Part shown: positions 54,565 through 56,370 of the stretch, in pieces
How the letters are laid out: every line of letters starts with the position of its first letter
Numbering within the stretch: the stretch's first letter is position 1
DNA from: Aestuariivita sp.
GTDB taxonomy: Bacteria; Pseudomonadota; Alphaproteobacteria; Rhodobacterales; Rhodobacteraceae
NCBI GenBank assembly: GCA_026709985.1
Contig: JAPORY010000087.1
Location: 1-56,370, forward strand
Direction of reading: 5' to 3'
DNA: 56,370 nt
The notes under the pieces: generated by a model
What the model saw: only the letters and a program-made list of their open reading frames with translations
What the model was told of the DNA's origin: nothing
The model's database searches: none
Translations under genes and position numbers: made by a program

Positions 54565-55512
54565 ATGCTTCTAGAACGAAGCGGCAGAAAAATGGTGCCG
54601 TCTGCCTTTGATGACATCAGCTTCAACCTTTGTACGCGGCGCAAAAATGTCATTATGATGAGTGCCGATCTTAGCCAATATGTCGATCTTTACAAAGTGA
54701 CGAAGCAACTCCCCGATCAATACGTTGAGGCCGGTATGGCCGAGCAGAATCAGGTTGGTGTGGCGGCAGGGTTGGCCAAGACCGGATTCATCCCCATCAC
54801 CTCCACATTTGCTAGTTATGCCTCAAGGCGGGCCTTTGATCAGATGGTCATTTGTATGGGTACCAGCAAGAACACAGGAATTTGCTTGGGATTTACACCC
54901 GGTATTTCCAGCCCTGCGCCTATTCATCATCAATCCACCGAAGATCTAGGCATGACCCGTGCGATCGCGCACGCCACCGTGGTTGACCCTATGGATGTAA
55001 CCGATTTCGCGCAAGCACTGGACGCGGCCTGTGATCGTCCCGGTCTGATTTACATGCGTGGGCACAGAGGAACAACCCCTAGATGGTTAGACCCGCAGTC
55101 ATTCAAGTTTCAGTTCGGCAAAACCTATCTTCTTCGTACGGGCACTGGGGTCGGAATCATTTCGTGTGGCCATGCATCGCAATGGGCCGTTGAGGCTTCT
55201 GATATTCTGACAGATGAGGGTTTCGAGCATTCACTACTGCATGTGCCGACGTTAAAACCGGTCAACGAAGACGAGATTATCGATTTTTGCTTCGCCCATA
55301 ATCAGATTGTCACCGTCGAGAATCATCAAATTTCAACAGGGCTAGGCGGCCTCATCGCCGAAATCGTGACATCTATCGGTGGCGGTCCTCGGATCACTCG
55401 GTTCGGACTGCCAAACACTTGGGCCCCTGGCGGATCAATCAAACATATTCGGAGTGTGTTTGGGCTCGACGCGCTGTCATTAGCCGAGCGAATCAAAGCG
55501 GTGGCGCAATGA
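54565..55512 (+). CDS. Transketolase C-terminal subunit (split transketolase)
   Basis: The 315-residue protein has the pyrimidine-binding domain of transketolase (VEAGMAEQNQVGVAAGLAKTG near residue 56, with the Glu that activates thiamine diphosphate) followed by the C-terminal domain (GIISCGHASQWAVEASDIL). Two-subunit transketolases of this size are widespread and serve special sugar pathways rather than the main pentose cycle. Unusually, the C subunit precedes the N subunit, overlapping by 4 bases (ATGA). Confidence 0.9.
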   Translation: MLLERSGRKMVPSAFDDISFNLCTRRKNVIMMSADLSQYVDLYKVTKQLPDQYVEAGMAEQNQVGVAAGLAKTGFIPITSTFASYASRRAFDQMVICMGTSKNTGICLGFTPGISSPAPIHHQSTEDLGMTRAIAHATVVDPMDVTDFAQALDAACDRPGLIYMRGHRGTTPRWLDPQSFKFQFGKTYLLRTGTGVGIISCGHASQWAVEASDILTDEGFEHSLLHVPTLKPVNEDEIIDFCFAHNQIVTVENHQISTGLGGLIAEIVTSIGGGPRITRFGLPNTWAPGGSIKHIRSVFGLDALSLAERIKAVAQ

Positions 55513-56045
55513 CCGACAAGTCCAAAAAACGTCTCAAGATGCTGGAACTCTGGGCGGCTAAGATGCGGCGCAATGTGGTCGATGTCTGCATGCAGCGCGG
55601 CGGTTATGCGGGGCAGGGGGTCGCGCTCTCGGATCTTGGCGCCTGCCTTTTCTTCGACGAAATGCGAAAGGATGGAAACGGCAGGTATTATGACCGTTTC
55701 ATCAATTCGAATGGGCATGACACGATTATAAACTTTGCAGCGATGGCAGAACTGGGCGTCTATACCATGGATGAACTGCGCACCATGGGCGCGGATGGAT
55801 CTCCCATTGACCAGAGTCCGATTGAGGGTGCCCCTGGATTTGAGATTACCTCTGGGTCCTTGGGAACCGGTGTCAGTCAGGCGGCCGGGATTGCATTGGG
55901 TGAACGCAAGAGAGGATCCGACAAGCGCATCTATTGTCTGCTGTCCGACGGTGAACTGCATGAGGGTAGTGTTTGGGAGGCCTTCATGTTTGCCGCTCAT
56001 CGTAAGCTGTCGAATTTTATGATTATGATCGACAACAATGACCTA
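55509..56045 (+). pseudogene. Transketolase N-terminal subunit, interrupted by an IS630-family element
   Basis: The gene starts with ATG 55509, overlapping the previous stop. It encodes the thiamine-diphosphate binding half: GYAGQGVALSDLGACLFFDE, GHDTIIN, SGSLGTGVSQAAGIALG and CLLSDGELHEGSVWEA (the GDGE-type metal site), up to IMIDNNDL. There homology stops after 179 codons, where 270-280 are expected. The rest is IS sequence, and the frame runs on to 56279 as a chimera. The missing part may resume beyond the right edge of the window. Confidence 0.88.
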
Positions 56046-56370
56046 GTATCCCGAAATCATTATATTGCGGGGTATAGTGACTTTAGTTTGATTCGCGCCT
56101 TCTCGGTTGTGAAGCGCCAGTCGATGGATTTTGTCGCTTCGTTCCGCCGGTTCTGCCAAGCCGTCACCTCGCTGATCATCGTCTCTCGGTCCGGGATCCG
56201 ACGAGCAAGACATTGTTTCGTGAGGACATTGATTTCGATCTCGGCGATGTTCAGCCAAGAGCCATGTTTCGGCGTATAGTGCACCTCAATTTGTCGCGCG
56301 ATACGAGCCGCCTCTGCCGGTTCATAGCGGTCATACAAGACCGAGAGTTTGTGGGTGTTGAGATTATCCA
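56046..56370 (-). mobile_element. IS630-family insertion sequence, left part (runs off the window)
   Basis: Starting at a TA dinucleotide (56044-56045) inside the transketolase gene, the sequence is an IS630-family element whose transposase reads inward from the right. IS630 elements duplicate a TA target, consistent with this junction. The other end is outside the window. Confidence 0.85.
56060..56370 (-). CDS. IS630-family transposase, C-terminal part (partial)
   Basis: About 103 residues of the DDE domain are visible, beginning at the window edge with DNLNTHKLSVLYDRYEP and going on to VHYTPKHGSWLNIAEIEINV, which contains the catalytic Glu. It ends with RFTTEKARIKLKSLYP. No frame damage is seen in this part, so the element may be recent. 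The N-terminus and helix-turn-helix are beyond the right edge. Confidence 0.9.
   Translation of the reverse strand, partial: DNLNTHKLSVLYDRYEPAEAARIARQIEVHYTPKHGSWLNIAEIEINVLTKQCLARRIPDRETMISEVTAWQNRRNEATKSIDWRFTTEKARIKLKSLYPAI

Overview
The window looks like part of the chromosome of an alphaproteobacterium of moderate GC content, probably free-living and heterotrophic. The signs are the hisB-hisH-hisA-hisF-hisE gene order, binding-protein (BMP, TRAP, Tup, Znu) transporters in number, a PreT/PreA pyrimidine-reduction pair, and the acetate block of acs with a DUF4212 / sodium:solute symporter pair. The genus cannot be told from the sequence. Gene density is low: many spacers of 300-1000 bases, several decayed genes and three insertion-sequence traces point to a genome with considerable flux.

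Layout. 1-3400: rlmB, a secreted YHS protein, a VOC protein, and a decayed secreted gene with a 15-C homopolymer near its start. 3606-18024: the histidine genes hisE, hisF, hisA, hisH and hisB, all on the minus strand in canonical order, but with about 10.6 kb of unrelated cargo between hisA and hisH. The cargo is a DUF2147 protein, a class-C beta-lactamase-like hydrolase, a complete BMP-type nucleoside ABC transporter, an IS1595 relic and an AAA/PD-(D/E)XK protein. 18398-23907: tungstate transporter tupBCA and zinc transporter znuA / znuCB, the znu genes divergent around a Zur-like box. 24219-34080: a reductive pyrimidine degradation cluster (preT, preA, M20 amidohydrolase, dihydropyrimidinase) with an ABC transporter that has an ATPase and two permeases but no binding protein, then mrp. 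34253-36129: a VOC protein, a coiled-coil repeat membrane protein and a GIY-YIG fragment.

36393-45310 (minus strand): acs, adk, DUF4212, sodium:solute symporter, a cNMP/CBS/nucleotidyltransferase protein, a small membrane protein and a membrane-anchored PAS-exonuclease. Acs makes AMP and Adk recycles it, so that pairing is metabolically sensible. The last three genes look like a nucleotide-based regulatory module attached to an acetate-type transporter. A strong intrinsic terminator lies directly before the nucleotidyltransferase ribosome-binding site, which suggests attenuation. This block is my best candidate for an under-described system.

46341-56370: a TRAP transporter (dctPQM), a thioredoxin-like protein, an SDR, a second IS1595 relic, a GntR/UTRA regulator, a second SDR and a split transketolase. 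The transketolase N-terminal subunit is cut by an IS630-family element that runs off the right edge.
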